Shown in pieces: positions 10,982-23,038 of a stretch of DNA of 64,000 nt. This stretch comes from Lunularia cruciata (taxonomy: Eukaryota > Streptophyta > Marchantiopsida > Lunulariales > Lunulariaceae). Made by a program: the position numbers and the translations under genes. The notes beneath the pieces were generated by a model that saw nothing but the letters and a program-made list of their open reading frames with translations, ran no database searches and was not told where the DNA came from. Where the stretch lies: contig OX419758.1 of the NCBI GenBank assembly GCA_948567375.1, positions 29,393,001 through 29,457,000 of the forward strand. Reading direction: 5' to 3'. Position 1 is the first letter of the stretch, and each line of letters opens with the position of its first letter.

Positions 10982-12877
10982 TTACCAGAATTCAGGGTTA
11001 ATCTTAACCTCTGTCGCCAAGTTGTTGGCCATTGGCATGCGGGTGAACACATCTGCAAGTTGCTTCTTACCTTCCACGTAGGTGATTGTCATGTTGAAGC
11101 GTTGTCGCCACTCTGCCCACCGAATTTGGCGACGAGATAGATCCTTCTGCGTCTCGAGGTAGACTAGAGGTTTGTGGTCTGTCTCTACTACAAATGCCTT
11201 CTCGCCCAGGTAGTGCTTCCAATGCTTGGTTACTAGAACAATGGCCAGCTCTTCTTGTTCTGTGGTGTGGTAGTTGCGCTCTGCCGGTAACAACATTCGA
11301 GAGAAATATGCAATTGGATGCCATCCGTCATGCCACTCTTGTTGTAGGACTGCCCCTATTGCTACGCCTGATGCATCCGTAGCCAACTTGATTGGACATT
11401 TTGGGTCATACCACTTCAAGATTGGTGCATGTAGCAAGGCGGCCTTCAATTCTTGAAATGCCAACTCTTGTGCAGTTCCCCATGTCCACTTCTTCCCCTT
11501 GCCAAGTAGTGCCGTTAAAGGCTGTGCAACCTTGGAGAAGTCCTTGACAAATCTACGATAGAATCCCGTCAAGCCCAAGAAGCTCTTAAGTTGAGTCTGA
11601 TCTTCGGGGGCACTCCATTTTTGAATGACCTCTATTTTATCTGTCAATACTTGAATGCCCTCTGCACTTACTCTGTGCCCTAAGTAGTCTACTTCAGACT
11701 TGCCAAACTCACACTTTGAGATTTTGGCGTACAACTGATTTTGTCTTAGAATCTTGAGGACCTCTCGTAGATGTTGTTTGTGTTCTGTCATCGTGCTACT
11801 ATATACTAAGATATCATCCAAGAAGACGATAACAGACTTATCCAAGTATGGACGAAATATGTCATTCATTAGGCTCATGAAAGTGGCAGGCGCATTGGTG
11901 AGGCCAAAAGGCATCACAAGATACTCAAAGTGGCCATACTTGGTTCGAAAGGCAGTTTTGTACACATCCTCCTCTGCAATTCGGATTTGATTGTAACCGC
12001 TCCGCAAGTCCAGTTTGGTGAAGTATCGCGCTCCATGGAGTTGATCAAACAGGTCATCCATGCGAGGTAAGGGGTATTTATTCTTCACTGTTTGCTGATT
12101 GAGACCCCGATAGTCAATGCACATGCGCATTGTACCATCCTTCTTCTTCACAAACAAGACAGGGGCCCCATATGGTGATACGCTAGGTTGGATGAACCCT
12201 TTCTGTAGCATCTCCTCAATTTGAGTCTTACACTCGTCCAACTCCTGAGGTGATAGGCGATATGGGGCCTTACAAGGAGGTGTTTTCCCCGGGAGTGTCT
12301 TTATTTTGTGATCTACTCGCCTTTTAGGTGGTAATCCTGAGGGTAGATCATCGGGAAAGACATCTTGAAACTCATCCACCACATCCTTCAATTTCTCAGG
12401 AATTTGTCCAGCGAGTTGTGCACTCTGGACTTCTCTTATTAGACCCAGAAAACATCTATCGGTCTTATAGACAGTTGTCGTCCCTATGACATATAGAGGC
12501 AGTTTCTGCCTGTGTGATTTTTCTTTAACCCCAATGATTGACCATTGGTGGGTTCTCACTACTTTCTTCCTCCAATCCACCATTGGGTTGTACTGCTCCA
12601 TCCATGGCATGCCTAAAATTGCATCATAACGGGCTAACTGTATCACTCGCCACTCAATTGCTTCCTGATATTCTCCTACAGAGAGGGTTACCCGTCTAGG
12701 TAATGATTCAATCCTCTCTGTTTGCCCATTTGGTAACTCTACTTCTTCACTTCCATCTCTCTCTAGATCCATTCCCAATCTGATTGCAACAGAGCAAGAC
12801 AAGAAATTCTCTGTTGCTCCCGGATCTATTAATACTCTCACTTGATTACCTTCTAGGATTCCATTCACAACAATCAA
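10982..12877 (-). CDS. Element A pol, first part: protease, reverse transcriptase, RNase H
   Basis: 631 codons ending at a TAA that interrupts an otherwise continuous pol frame. Protease is at the N-terminus ([12 protein letters not shown]; the D-P-G form replaces the common D-S/T-G). The RT has the [11 protein letters not shown] segment, the motif-A region [10 protein letters not shown] and the catalytic FLDDILVYS. RNase H begins at [14 protein letters not shown]. The pol frame is in fact open further upstream and overlaps the end of gag in the -1 frame, so expression by -1 frameshifting from gag is likely. I saw no textbook slippery heptamer, only an A-rich stretch. The single stop means this copy probably cannot make integrase from its own transcript. 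Confidence 0.93.
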   Translation of the reverse strand: MIVVNGILEGNQVRVLIDPGATENFLSCSVAIRLGMDLERDGSEEVELPNGQTERIESLPRRVTLSVGEYQEAIEWRVIQLARYDAILGMPWMEQYNPMVDWRKKVVRTHQWSIIGVKEKSHRQKLPLYVIGTTTVYKTDRCFLGLIREVQSAQLAGQIPEKLKDVVDEFQDVFPDDLPSGLPPKRRVDHKIKTLPGKTPPCKAPYRLSPQELDECKTQIEEMLQKGFIQPSVSPYGAPVLFVKKKDGTMRMCIDYRGLNQQTVKNKYPLPRMDDLFDQLHGARYFTKLDLRSGYNQIRIAEEDVYKTAFRTKYGHFEYLVMPFGLTNAPATFMSLMNDIFRPYLDKSVIVFLDDILVYSSTMTEHKQHLREVLKILRQNQLYAKISKCEFGKSEVDYLGHRVSAEGIQVLTDKIEVIQKWSAPEDQTQLKSFLGLTGFYRRFVKDFSKVAQPLTALLGKGKKWTWGTAQELAFQELKAALLHAPILKWYDPKCPIKLATDASGVAIGAVLQQEWHDGWHPIAYFSRMLLPAERNYHTTEQEELAIVLVTKHWKHYLGEKAFVVETDHKPLVYLETQKDLSRRQIRWAEWRQRFNMTITYVEGKKQLADVFTRMPMANNLATEVKINPEFW

Positions 12878-12975
12878 TTGTGAGGTTGCCTTTCGGGATC
12901 TTTGCGCATTATTCTTCTTCCTTCCCTCGCTTCTCTGCTTCCTTATTGAGCCAGTAAGGCCGCGAGGTACATTTA

Positions 12976-14079
12976 CTAGCGATCTTTGTTTTCCGAAGTG
13001 GTTTCCACCTCTTCCTCTTCAATGTGCCTCTCCATGTTGTTCAAAGATTGCCTGTACGAAGGCCGAGGGCCTCTAGGGAAACGAGTGCGACAATTGGTAG
13101 ATATGTGCCCAATACGGCCACAATTGTAACAACAGCGTTGTTCTCCTCGAGTCCCTTCTCCTCGTAGGACTCCATCTCTTCGTTCTTCTACCCGTCCTCG
13201 CTCTCCTTGAAGCGGCCGTGCTCCTCGATCCCGGAATCGAAGGTTGCCCAATTCCATCGGTACTGGTCCACCCATGTGTGGCATTTCTACCCGATAATGT
13301 TGAGGTGGAACTACTCCTTCACCTCCACCTAATGCTCCGGCTATTCTCTGCGCACAAGCAATGGCTTCAAATACCGTGTGAGGGTTTTGCACCATGACTT
13401 CTTGGCGAATCCGCTCTTTCAACCCTCGTTTGAAATTGTCGAGAGCCTCTGCTGGACTCATGTCGGTAATTGCGACTTGTAGATCCAGAAATGCCTCCAC
13501 ATACTCTTGTACGCTATTCTTCTGTCTCAATCCCCATAGTCGGGTTTGAGCCATCTGTACAGAATCCACCGATTGGAAATTCTTGAGCATTCCTTCTTGC
13601 ATTGCTGTCCATGTGACCTCCTTTCTCTCTGCCAGCATGGATCGTTCCCAAGCATCATACCATGTGAGGGCTTTATCGGTCAAGTACCCACATGCAAACA
13701 CACCTGCAGCATGCTCTGTGATCTCTGTTGAGAACAATCGAAAATATCGATTCATTCTCGAGATCCAATTCTCCACTACTCCCATCGTACACTGCCCCTT
13801 GTAAGGCTCGATGTTGCAGGTCTTCTTCATCCGGAGTAGCAATGTGGCTTCATCGTTGATAGGGTTTGTAGGCACGGGTGCCTCTCCAAGTACTTCAGTC
13901 ACAGGTACTGGGTTTTGAGACGGCTCTTCTTCTTGCATGGCTTGATCGTTCCTGAGGATCTGCACTTGACTTTGCAATGCCTCCATGGTCATCTTAATCT
14001 CTCGAAATTCATTCAACATCCCTTGCATTCCTTGCACTAGCTCTTGCAACTGCGGATCCATGGTGCCTGCAACACCCAA
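12976..14079 (-). CDS. Element A gag (capsid/nucleocapsid)
   Basis: 367 codons, fully open. The middle carries the Retrotrans_gag capsid pattern, including [22 protein letters not shown] and [16 protein letters not shown]. The C-terminus has one CCHC zinc knuckle, [14 protein letters not shown], followed by a basic segment. It forms the cytoplasmic virus-like particle and binds element RNA. The N-terminus (about residues 1-60) is helical and Met/Glu-rich. It ends at TAG 12,976-12,978; pol continues in the -1 frame. Confidence 0.95.
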   Translation of the reverse strand: MGVAGTMDPQLQELVQGMQGMLNEFREIKMTMEALQSQVQILRNDQAMQEEEPSQNPVPVTEVLGEAPVPTNPINDEATLLLRMKKTCNIEPYKGQCTMGVVENWISRMNRYFRLFSTEITEHAAGVFACGYLTDKALTWYDAWERSMLAERKEVTWTAMQEGMLKNFQSVDSVQMAQTRLWGLRQKNSVQEYVEAFLDLQVAITDMSPAEALDNFKRGLKERIRQEVMVQNPHTVFEAIACAQRIAGALGGGEGVVPPQHYRVEMPHMGGPVPMELGNLRFRDRGARPLQGERGRVEERRDGVLRGEGTRGEQRCCYNCGRIGHISTNCRTRFPRGPRPSYRQSLNNMERHIEEEEVETTSENKDR

Positions 14080-14651
14080 TTGCTAACGTCTACTTCAATA
14101 CAGAGTCAATATAATCACTCTGGAAGGCGCACGAACTATCGGAACTACCATTGGGACCTCAGAAGCTATCACTTGTTGATAATACTCCTCACCAAAATTC
14201 CTAACCACAAAATCTCTAAACATCAATTTCGGCCTCACTACATAACGGATTTCTACTTGAGTGTTGAAAGGGAGAGGATTTGGGACATTCATATCCATAT
14301 TATCATAATAGAATGTAGATCGTCAAATCCCACTCTCTGTCATATATCACCACAGGTAGAATCACCGGGTTTGGTGAGTTCATCACTCTGTCCATGAATT
14401 CAGCACCGAAGTGATAAACTAGCGATACTCTCATCTGCTCACGCTGGATGTACATAACCTTGATGTGGAATGGGTTTGAGAATGGAAAGCTAGGTGCGGG
14501 AAATTGTCCCCCCGGCGCATCCATCCCATCCGCTCTCTAAAGTCCTTCCTAAGTCTAGCGATTACTCTATGTTCTCCACCTCAAATTACTCAATTTCAGT
14601 AGTTCGTGCTATTCCAAGAGGGGTGATCCACTCTCTTGGACTAGAACACTC

Positions 14652-14663
14652 GCTCTGATACCA
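14652..14663 (-). other. Primer binding site of element A (tRNA-iMet type)
   Basis: In minus sense TGGTATCAGAGC starts one base after the 5' LTR. This is the usual plant site complementary to the 3' end of initiator methionine tRNA, used to start minus-strand DNA synthesis. Confidence 0.95.
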
Positions 14664-14664
14664 T

Positions 14665-15405
14665 TGTAATACTCCGAGGACAAGAGAAGAGAGAAAACAC
14701 AGATTGCACACTCAAACATTCGATGCCCCAAGGGAGCACCTTCTCTTTATTATATAGACAAAGAGAATCTCCTCCAAGGAAGCTCCACCATAGGATTAGG
14801 GACATAGATAGGTGACATGTCAGCAAGCTCCACCCTTGGATTACTGACTTGGATGGGTGACCTGTCTGGTCTAGGTCCTATCTGGTTGGTCAAACGAGTT
14901 TGACCGGAGGGAATCTTTTAGGGAATCTTCCTATAGGAATCTCAGAATCACATGAGTAAGGTACCGTTGGAAAGCTCTCGACGAGACAAACCAGGGGGAG
15001 GGAAGGCCAACCTTTCCTCTATTGGGGGGGGGGGGAATCTGCACATTTTTGAGGCCTAATTCATCCGTTTAGACCTCCGAAATTGCCTTCAAAGATTTCA
15101 GGCATATTTCGGTTCCTACTCTATTAGTAGAAGTCCCCTTTTGGTGATACCTCTTTCTGATCTGTTTAGTCCATCATGTGTAACATCCTTCCAGATGTTA
15201 CCAAACCAATTCTCACCTTTAAATCATATGTCTAGCTATTGGTTCTAAGGTTCTCAAGTCTATTTCGGTTTCTGCCCTATTAGTAGAAGTACTCTTTTGG
15301 TGATACTTCTATCTGATCTATTTTGACCATCATGTATAACATCATTCTAGATGTTACCAAACCAAATTTCACATCTAGATCATATGGCTAACCCTTGGTA
15401 TTACA
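14665..15405 (-). repeat. 5' LTR of element A
   Basis: 741 bp, near identical to the LTR at 8,798-9,534, with the same TGTAATAC/GTATTACA ends and the same internal tandem duplication. It differs by scattered substitutions and by a longer G run (12 against 8). In minus sense it precedes the primer site, so it is the promoter LTR. Confidence 0.95.
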
Positions 15406-16334
15406 GAATCAAACAACATTACCCAATCACCTTCTTTGAAAGGCTTTACCTTCTTCTTGCCTTGCCTCTTGTCATAGCTCTCCTTTTGTTTTCTTTGGGC
15501 CTGCTCCACTCAAACCATAGCAACTGCTCTTGCCTCTTCCAACTCCATGAGTTCTTCCTTCCTTCACTTCTCTGCATCACCTCCTTGTGCTTTCTTCAAT
15601 CTCCTATGAATGCTTTGGAAGGTAGGAAGATCAAAGTGAATAAGTACCAATTGAAATGGAGAATATCCAGTGGAAGTCTTCATGGTTGTCCTATACTCCC
15701 ACAAAACCGCATGAATCCTCCTGTCCCAATGATGTTTAGCCTCCTCTATTTCTGCATCTTTGGCCAACATCATGCACAAGGTTTGATTGGTTCTCTCTGC
15801 CAACCCATTGGAATTTGGCTTATAGGATGTAGTCACTTTATGTGTGATAGAGAAATGTTGTAGCATGGTTGTAGTGATGCTTCCTGTAAACTCTCCTCCT
15901 CTATCATAAACTAACTCCAAAGGGCATCCAAACCTAATGATAATACGTTCATAAAGAAATCTCCCAACTTCATCTTCATTCTTGTCCCTCAATGGTCTAG
16001 CCTCAACCCACTTGGTAAAATAATCAGTAACTACCACATTATATCAATTGTTCCTTGGGGTTCTATTGAAAAGACCTAAAAAATCAATTCCCCACTTCTC
16101 AAAAGGTCCTAGCAATGGAATAGATCTAAGTGGTGGAGTGGAAGTAAACTTTCTAGCAAAAGCTTGAAAAACATGACAAGTTTTGCAATAATCAAGACAA
16201 TCCTTGAAAATCTCTCTCCAATGGTAACCTACATCTAGAATCTTGAAAGCAATCACCTTTCCTGCAAAGTGTCCTCCACACACTAAACTTTCATGAAACT
16301 CCTTTATGAGTAGGATAGACTCTTCCTTACCCAC
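15406..16334 (-). pseudogene. Element C integrase remnant, continued at 8,582-8,797
   Basis: Two open stretches (16,334-16,044 and 16,037-15,564) carry a gypsy integrase: HHCC zinc region (HESLVCGGH ... CKTCHVCQ), then catalytic D-D-E at GIDFLGL, YDRGGEF and GLAERTNQ. A stop near 16,040 separates them. The tail region continues to 15,406, is cut by element A, and resumes at 8,797-8,582, where it reaches the LTR. No chromodomain is present. Non-functional. Confidence 0.9.
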
Positions 16335-16340
16335 TGCTCT

Positions 16341-18151
16341 TCAAAGTAGACCATCTGCTCCTTGGTGAAAAATGATATCCTCCACCATTGTGTAAGGTCT
16401 AGATCTTGCTGCAAGGGCCTTCCTCTCCCTAGCATGCATCCCTTCTGGATAGTTACCTCTTGTCACAAAATCCACAATCTCCTTGTAATCCATTGGAACC
16501 TCTTGAGTGACTGAGATTGTCATGAACTCCTCATCCGGGAAGGAATCATCCACCGGCTCATCTTCATCATGATCATAGGCCCTAGATAACAAATCATCAT
16601 TTGCATGTTTTGTTCTTGGCCTATCCTCAATGGTGTGGTCATACTCAGACAAGCATATCCTCCATCTTGGTAGTCTCCTTTCAACATTAGGCTTGTTGAA
16701 GATGTACTTCAAAGCCTTGTGATCTATGACAATGGTGGCCTTCCCTCTAATCAAGTAGTGTCTAAACTTCTTGAGACCAAAGATTCACTACCAACCCTTC
16801 TTTCTTTGTGACAAAGTAGTTCTTGTATGTTGAAACCATTTGCCTACTAGCATAAGCTATTGGATGATCATGCCCATCTTGGTCTAATTGACTAAGAGTG
16901 CATCCTATAGCTACATTAGAAGCATCAGTGTAGAGGATGAAAGGCTTACTCCAATCAGGTTTAGCAAGAATTGGGGCTACAACAAGTGATTGTTTGAGCA
17001 AAAGCTTTGAGAGCCTCCTTGTCCTCCAAAATCACCATGTAATCTACATTCTTCTTCATGTAGATGGTCAATGCATAAGGCTTGTTGGAAAATGAGAAGA
17101 TGAACCTCCTATAGTCCCCAACCATCCCCAAGAATTGGCGTAACTTTGTCAAGCTTGAAGGGAAAGGAAGGTCTGAGATTTTCCTCACCTTCTCAAGATC
17201 AACTGCTATTACATCCTTGGAGATGATGTGCCCCAAAATTAGACCTTCTTCACATCCAAAAATGCACTTCTTTGGGTTGAGTGATGCATTTGCCTCATCC
17301 AAGGGTTGCAAGACCTTGATTAGGTGCTCAAAGTGCTCTTTCTTACTCCCATAGATACAAAAGTCATCAATGAAGTCTCTTACAAATTTCTCAATGAAAG
17401 GTTCAAATACCTTGTTCATGAAGCGTCGGAATGTGGCTAGAGCATTGTAAAGCCCAAAAGGCATGACCTTGAAAGTGTAAGTTCCCCAAGGTGTGGTCAA
17501 TGTGGTGAGTTGTTGATGCTCTAGTGCAATCTTGATTTGGTTATATCCACTATAACCATCTCCAAAACTGTACCTCTCATGACTTGCAACCTCCTCCAAG
17601 ATCTCATCAATGAATGGCAATGGGTAGTAGTCCTTCTTGGGAACATTGTTGAGCTTCTTGTAATCCACACATACCCAAAGCTTGCCATTCTTTTTCCTCA
17701 CAATGACAATTGGAGACACCCATTCTAAATTCTCTACCTCAAAGATAAATCCAGCCTCCTTGAGCTTATCAATCTCCTCCTTCACAACCAAAGATATTGG
17801 TGGGATAATGCAATATTGCTTTTGGTGGATTGGTCTTGCATGTGACTCCACCTCTATCTTGTGCTCCTCCAAGGTGACTTCCTTCAAATCCTTGTAACTA
17901 AAAGCAAACACATGGATGAACTTGCAGAAAATCTCCTCAAATCTCACCTTCTCCTCCTTGGTAACATTTGGGCCATACTCGAGGGTAGCTAACCTTCTCT
18001 CTACCTCCTCAAGTATCAATGGTGATTTATCTGAGTCCTTCAAAACCTTTGGCTTAGGTGAAAAATCCATAACACAAAAGGGATACACATCTGAATCCAA
18101 TTCAGATTCATCCTCCTCCGTGGAAGTCTCCTCCTCCATATTTGTGTCCAC
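16341..18151 (-). pseudogene. Element C reverse transcriptase and RNase H remnant
   Basis: The longest piece (18,151-16,961, 396 codons) holds an acidic N-terminus then RT: WVSPIVIVRKKNGK, VDYKKLNN, VMPFGLYNALATF and the catalytic FIDDFCIYG, followed by connection-domain motifs (LRQFLGMVGDYRRF). RNase H continues in a shifted frame (17,001-16,762; FILYTDASNVAIG) and then 16,754-16,341 (IDHKALKYIF). At least two frame breaks disable it. RT motifs are unlike those of element A, indicating a different gypsy lineage. Confidence 0.9.
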
Positions 18152-18181
18152 ACTTGAAGCTCCTTCATCAGAATCTGATTT

Positions 18182-19096
18182 TCAATAATCAGAAGATGGT
18201 GTATCTGAATGTGAAGTGTTGGTGGTGTTAGTCATAGAAAGTGTGGCTCTATGGTTTGATGGCCCAATCCTCAAGTACCCTTTGTGCCATTGATCAATTG
18301 TGTGTGTTGCTCTCAACCATGGTCTCCCAAGAAGTAAGTCATAGCTTGAATCCTTGAAGACTTGGAAAGTCATGAGATTTTGAACTCTCATAACTGAAAC
18401 TATCACCTTGTCCATCACCCCTACTAATTGAACTTGTTATTTGTTTTCCATGCTCACCACAAATGTTGAAGGTCTTGCGGGTATCATACCCAACTTCTTC
18501 ATCAACCTTTCTAACATAGCATTCACCGTTGATCCTCCATCAACCAATGCATCCTTGATGTTGCAACCATTCACTCTCACATCAATCTTGGAGGCATATT
18601 CACAAGCCTCCCATGGTGCTGGTTTGGCATCCACCATCCCCATTGATACTAGAGCTTTTACCTTCTTCTTCTTCTTGCTCTTTGTGAAACTCAAACCACC
18701 TCTAAGCTCCTTTCTCAAAGTAATATTCAAAGCAATCAATTGGCCCACTGTGATGTTAACCTTGTGACCACCAACATCCTCCAAGACATTGTAGTTCCAT
18801 TGTTGCTTTGAGATCAAGAAGTCCTCCATCCCCAACTTCTTCCTTGGAGTCTTTGTTGTTGATGGTGTTGAAGTGCTCGTGCAAGTGCTCCTAGTAGACA
18901 TAGGAGTATCTTGGCTAGGAGTAAATCTTAGAGAAGAATGCACATCCTCTACAAAACGAGCTCTCTTCTTCTCTTGTGCCAAAAGCTCCAAGTTAAGACT
19001 CTTGGAGTTTGAGCACTCTCCCTTCTCATACTTGCTCTCAACCGCATCTATAGATGCTATCCCCTTACCTTTGTTTGGATTAGGAGCCACTTGCAT
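18182..19096 (-). pseudogene. Element C protease region remnant
   Basis: Minus strand 19,096-18,437 and 18,418-18,182. A Ser/Thr-rich linker is followed by a retropepsin-like segment with ALVDGGSTVNAM (the D-G-G-S variant of the active site) and a second half with LLGRPWLRAT, the conserved end of retroviral-type aspartic proteases. A frame break lies between the halves near 18,420-18,437. It links gag (19,057-20,030) to RT. Confidence 0.8.
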
Positions 19097-20030
19097 TTCA
19101 TTACCTCTCTCTTTCCTCTATTGGCTCCCTCATAACCCCTTCCTCCATGGTAAGTGGGATTTGGGCAATTCCTTTGGATGTGATCTCTTCCTCCACAACC
19201 AAAACAATTTCTCTCATTAAAATTGTTGGTTGGTTGGACTCCTCTATATGGATAAGTTCCATAGCTCCTAGGCCCTCTCCCCACAATTTGATCCACCTCT
19301 CCATTATCCCATAGTTGCACCACATTGATCTTGAGATCTGCAAGTTGTTTTGTGATGGTTTGAAGTGGATCCTTTGGTGGAGGTGCAAGAATTGGAGCAA
19401 CTACTACTTGTGGTGCAACCCTTACCACCAAAGTATGAAAATTTCCACCATACTTGTAACCTTGAGGAGGATGCACAACCTCATCCCCTTCCAAACTCTC
19501 CTCCATACGAATTGCAATCTTGATAGCTTCAACCTTGGAAGAAGGTTTCTCATATCTCACCTTGCTTTTTTTTGTGGTCTCAAACCTCCCATAGAATTCT
19601 TGGTGACCATGGCCCCTATGCCAATCATAATAATCTCTATTTCATCCTCACCCTTCCTTAACACTATGCAAAATTTGGACCCTAACTTCTCCACTCTTTC
19701 CACATAGACTCACTTTCTCTCCATCTCTTTATTTGAGAAAGGTAACCTCACTCATCTATCTCTCATAACTCTCATCTGGAAGAAAGTTCTCAATGAGTGT
19801 TGAAGTCAAACTCTCCCAAGACTCTTCTTCTCCATCCCTCCTCTCTTTGTTTTGGTATTCTAACTCATACCATGTAAGTGCTGCCTCCTCAAAGAAATTT
19901 GGTTATTATGAGGCCCACTCATTCTTCCTTCTCTCATTGTTTCCTATGCAAATTCTCTTGAAGTCTCTCACAAAGGCCTCCACATCTTCTCCATCCTTGC
20001 CAAAGAAAACCGGAAGTTGCCCTATCTTAA
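19057..20030 (-). pseudogene. Element C gag remnant
   Basis: The 19,560-19,057 stretch carries a nucleocapsid knuckle CFGCGGRDHIQRNC. Upstream in broken frames (to about 20,030) a capsid pattern is readable (FFEEAALTWYELEYQ, LPVFFGKDGEDVEAFV), which fits Retrotrans_gag. Several stops and shifts lie between 19,560 and 20,030. Confidence 0.8.
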
Positions 20031-20315
20031 CCCCTCACTATTTTTCTTTTCTCTCAATTTTTTTTCTCTTTTCTTTTCTCTCACTCTATAACTAATAGAA
20101 TATATACATGAATAACAACATCTGAGAATAATCCACCCTAGGGAACACAAAAGGTTCATGTTGCTCCAAGATTTCTATAGCAACATCAAACCCTAGAGTG
20201 CATATTAATTGATCTCTCATAGATAGTTTATCCATAAGTTAAAAGATTATCTCCATCACTAATCTTGAGAACTAGTTGATGAAGATTGTAGTATTTCTAT
20301 AGCTGTACTAAGACT

Positions 20316-20708
20316 CTATCCAAGATCCTTCACCAAAGTCTCCAAGAGTGCTTTTACTCCAATACACTCATGTTCTTTTGGAAGTCCTTCCACTCCACAA
20401 ACCTTACGCAACTCCTTGGTCTTAGATCTTCTCCCTCCCAATCTTGGTGAAGAAGGTCCAACATGCAAACCCAAGTCAAGTAAGCCTCTCCTTTCTCTCA
20501 ATCTCTTGCTCTCAAAATTCAATGGATATGAATTTTTCTTATGTCCCTTCTCTCCACATAAAAAGCACTTAGACTCACTCTTTCCTCCATGTGGTGTAGT
20601 TTTTTGGATCCTCTCAACACTCTCTTCAAATTCTATTCTGAACTCTCTTCTCCTCAAATCCACCCCTATAATCACCTCAAACCCTTGGGGAACCTTGTAT
20701 AGCCTCAA
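20316..20708 (-). pseudogene. Extra zinc-knuckle ORF in the 5' part of element C
   Basis: 130 codons, Arg/Glu/Lys-rich, with a knuckle CFLCGEKGHKKNSYP in which the last zinc ligand Cys is replaced by Tyr (a one-base change). It lies upstream of element C's own gag, which already has a knuckle. It could be a leader-region ORF of this lineage or the end of another element's gag. No other recognisable domain. Confidence 0.45.
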
Positions 20709-21587
20709 TTTCTATTCTTGGTGATCTTTCATGTTCCAAGATGAGTCTAAACACTCAAACATGCTTTTTGTTGCTCTCACACTCCTCATGTATGAAATCT
20801 AAACTCTGCAGAATTGACCCTTCCTCACAATGTCAATCAAATCTTGCAAATGGTACATCATAGTCCTTTAAGCAATTTTACACTTGATCACAATCCAAGG
20901 CGTCCCTCTCTGCAAAATTTCAGATCTTTTCATTGAGCCATTTGCTCTAGACACCTTTTTATTCAGCACACATATTTCAGATTTGGTCTAAAAACCACCC
21001 CCCTCACTTTAAAAACTTATAACTCTTTGGTCAAGAATGATCTCTATCTAATTTTTGTGTCAACAGGTAGGATATAGGGCAATTAATGTTCTTGGAATGT
21101 TTCATTACAATCCACTAAAAATTTAATAAATAGCAGACTCTGTACAATTTTCCAGAGAGCATGCAATTGCAAGAGCAGTTTACCCTATCAACTTTCAAAA
21201 ATTCTAGCCCAGTGCATACAACAGTTCTCACAATAGTTTTAAGTGTGCTAACTGAAAGATAACCCAAGCTATCATGTGTAGAAATTTGAAGTCTAGATCC
21301 TAAACTTGAGATTTTGCCCAAAATCACCTTAATCCCCAAAATCTGCAATCCACCTCACACAATCTCTCCAAATCCTCTCAAGTGTACAAGATGTACAAAA
21401 TCACCTCAAAGACATCATAATGGACTACATGGTATACAAATAGATCTTGGTTCTCTAATATAAGTTCAGCCCTCCTCTCTTAATATTCTTTCCAAGTGAG
21501 CTCTCATAGCCTCTTTCCTCCTAATGTAGAATTGAACGTGAAACATTATCTTGCCTTCTAGAGAGGTCCTGGCAACAGAACTAAAAA
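20709..21587. other. Element C 5' leader, no gene seen
   Basis: About 880 bases between the knuckle ORF and the truncated 5' LTR. Low-complexity, AT-rich, no supported coding sequence. I could not identify a convincing primer binding site next to the LTR at 21,588. Confidence 0.5.
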
Positions 21588-21750
21588 TGTGAGCCGTCTT
21601 GTCTCTCCCTCAGGATGAACCTCTTATGGCTATTATGGTAGCGCACCATGGACTAAGAAGGAAAGGAACCCCAACTCCATCATACTCCTTTAAGGCTAAC
21701 ACTCCAAGACTCAAGATATTGCTCACTAGAGAACTCAATGAGAGAGAATA
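21588..21750 (-). repeat. Truncated 5' LTR of element C
   Basis: Begins TGTGAGCC and matches the left part of the LTR at 7,942-8,100 closely, including GTAGCGCACCATGGACTAAG. After about 21,750 the match stops and element D's internal sequence starts. Confidence 0.85.
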
Positions 21751-21880
21751 GTGTGTAAAATTCTATCTAGAAGGGATGCATGCTAAGGAGAGGAAGGCAT
21801 TTGCAGCAAGATCTCAACCTTACGCAATGGTGTAGGATAATCTTTTTCACCAAGGAGTAGATGGTCTACTTCAAAGAGCA

Positions 21881-22675
21881 ATGGGTAAGGAAGAGTCTAT
21901 CTTACTCATAAAAGAGTTTCATGAAGGTTTAGTGTGTGGAAGACACTTTGTAGGAAAGGTGAGTACTTTAAAAATTCTAGATGCAAGTTACCATTGGAGA
22001 GGGATTTTCAAGGATTGTCTTGATTATTGCAAAACTTGTCATGTTTGTCAAGCTTTTACTAGAAAGTCTACCTCCACTCTACCATTTAGATCAATTCCAT
22101 TGTTAGGACTTTTTGAGAAATGGAGAATAGGTTTTGTAGGTCCTCTGAATAGAACCCAAAGGATTAATTGGTATATTGTGATAGTTATTGATTATTTTAC
22201 CAAGCGGGTTGAGGCTAGACCATTGAGGGACAAGAATGAAGATGAAGTGGGTAGATTTCTTTATGAATGCATTATCACTAGGTTTGAGTGTGCTTTGGAG
22301 TTGACTTTTTATAGAGAAGGAAAATTAAGAGGAAGCATTACTACAGCCATTCTATGACATTTCTCTATCACACATAGAGTAACTACATCCTATAAGCCAA
22401 ATTCCAATGGCTTGGCAAACAGAACCAATCAGACCTTGTACATGATGTTGGCCAAAGATGCGAAAATAGAGGGGGTTAAACATCATTGGGACAAGAGGAT
22501 TCATGCAGTTTTGTGAGAGTATAAGATAACCATGAAAATTTCCATTGGGTATTCTCCATTTCAATTCGTATATGGTATTGAGTCTACTTTACTAATTCAC
22601 TTTGATCTGCCTACCTTCCAAGGTATTCATAAGAGATTGAAGAAAGCACAAGGAGGTGATGCATAGAAGTCAAGG
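21881..22675 (+). pseudogene. Element D integrase remnant
   Basis: A 158-codon open stretch (21,881-22,357) carries the HHCC zinc region (HEGLVCGRH ... CKTCHVCQ) and the start of the catalytic core, where the first D of the triad is not preserved (RIGFVGPL against GIDFLGL in element C). Stops follow at 22,355 and later, although the reading continues as recognisable integrase (SNGLANRTNQ) to about 22,675. Confidence 0.85.
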
Positions 22676-23038
22676 AAGGATCAACTCATGGAATTGGAAG
22701 AAGCAATAGCAATTGCTATGGTTTGAGTGGAGCAAGCCCAAAGGAAAAAAAGGAGAGCTATGACAAGAAGCAAGGCAAGAAGAAGGTGGATCCTTCCAAA
22801 GAAGGTGATTGGGTAATGTTGTTTGATTCTATTCAATTCAAGAGAGTGCAAAAGAAGTTTTGCCTAAGTACTTTGGACCTTTCAAGTGGAGAAGGTGTAG
22901 GGTAATTACACCAATGATCTCAAGGAGTTGGGAGGAAGACACTTTGATAGGATTAACCATGATATGTTGAAGATGTATCATAGAAGGTAGAGAGACCTTC
23001 ACTTTGAGGACAAAGTGAATTCTTAGTCAAGGGGTAAA

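Larger units (their letters stand above)
8798..15405 (-). mobile_element. Element A: young, near-complete Ty3/gypsy chromovirus
   Basis: A complete 6.6-kb LTR element on the minus strand with two LTRs, primer site, polypurine tract, gag and pol. It is flanked by a perfect 5-bp duplication GAATC (8,793-8,797 and 15,406-15,410) and sits inside element C's integrase coding region. The two LTRs differ by about a dozen substitutions plus a G-run length change by eye, so insertion is recent on a plant timescale. Gag is open. Pol is open except for one TAA between RNase H and integrase. Confidence 0.95.
7942..21750 (-). mobile_element. Element C: degraded non-chromodomain Ty3/gypsy element, host of A
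   Basis: Minus strand. The 3' LTR is at 7,942-8,581 and a truncated 5' LTR at 21,588 to about 21,750. Between them are gag, protease, RT, RNase H and integrase in gypsy order. Integrase is split by element A between 8,797 and 15,406. Stops and frameshifts occur throughout. Motifs differ clearly from A: the RT box is FIDDFCIYG, the protease is VDGGSTVNAM, and no chromodomain is seen. The right LTR copy is cut off at the junction with element D, so no target duplication can be tested. Confidence 0.85.

Noticed and set aside
10982-10984. TAA in element A's pol as a programmed readthrough site
   Set aside because: Stop suppression between RNase H and integrase is not a known gypsy strategy. A single nonsense change is simpler.
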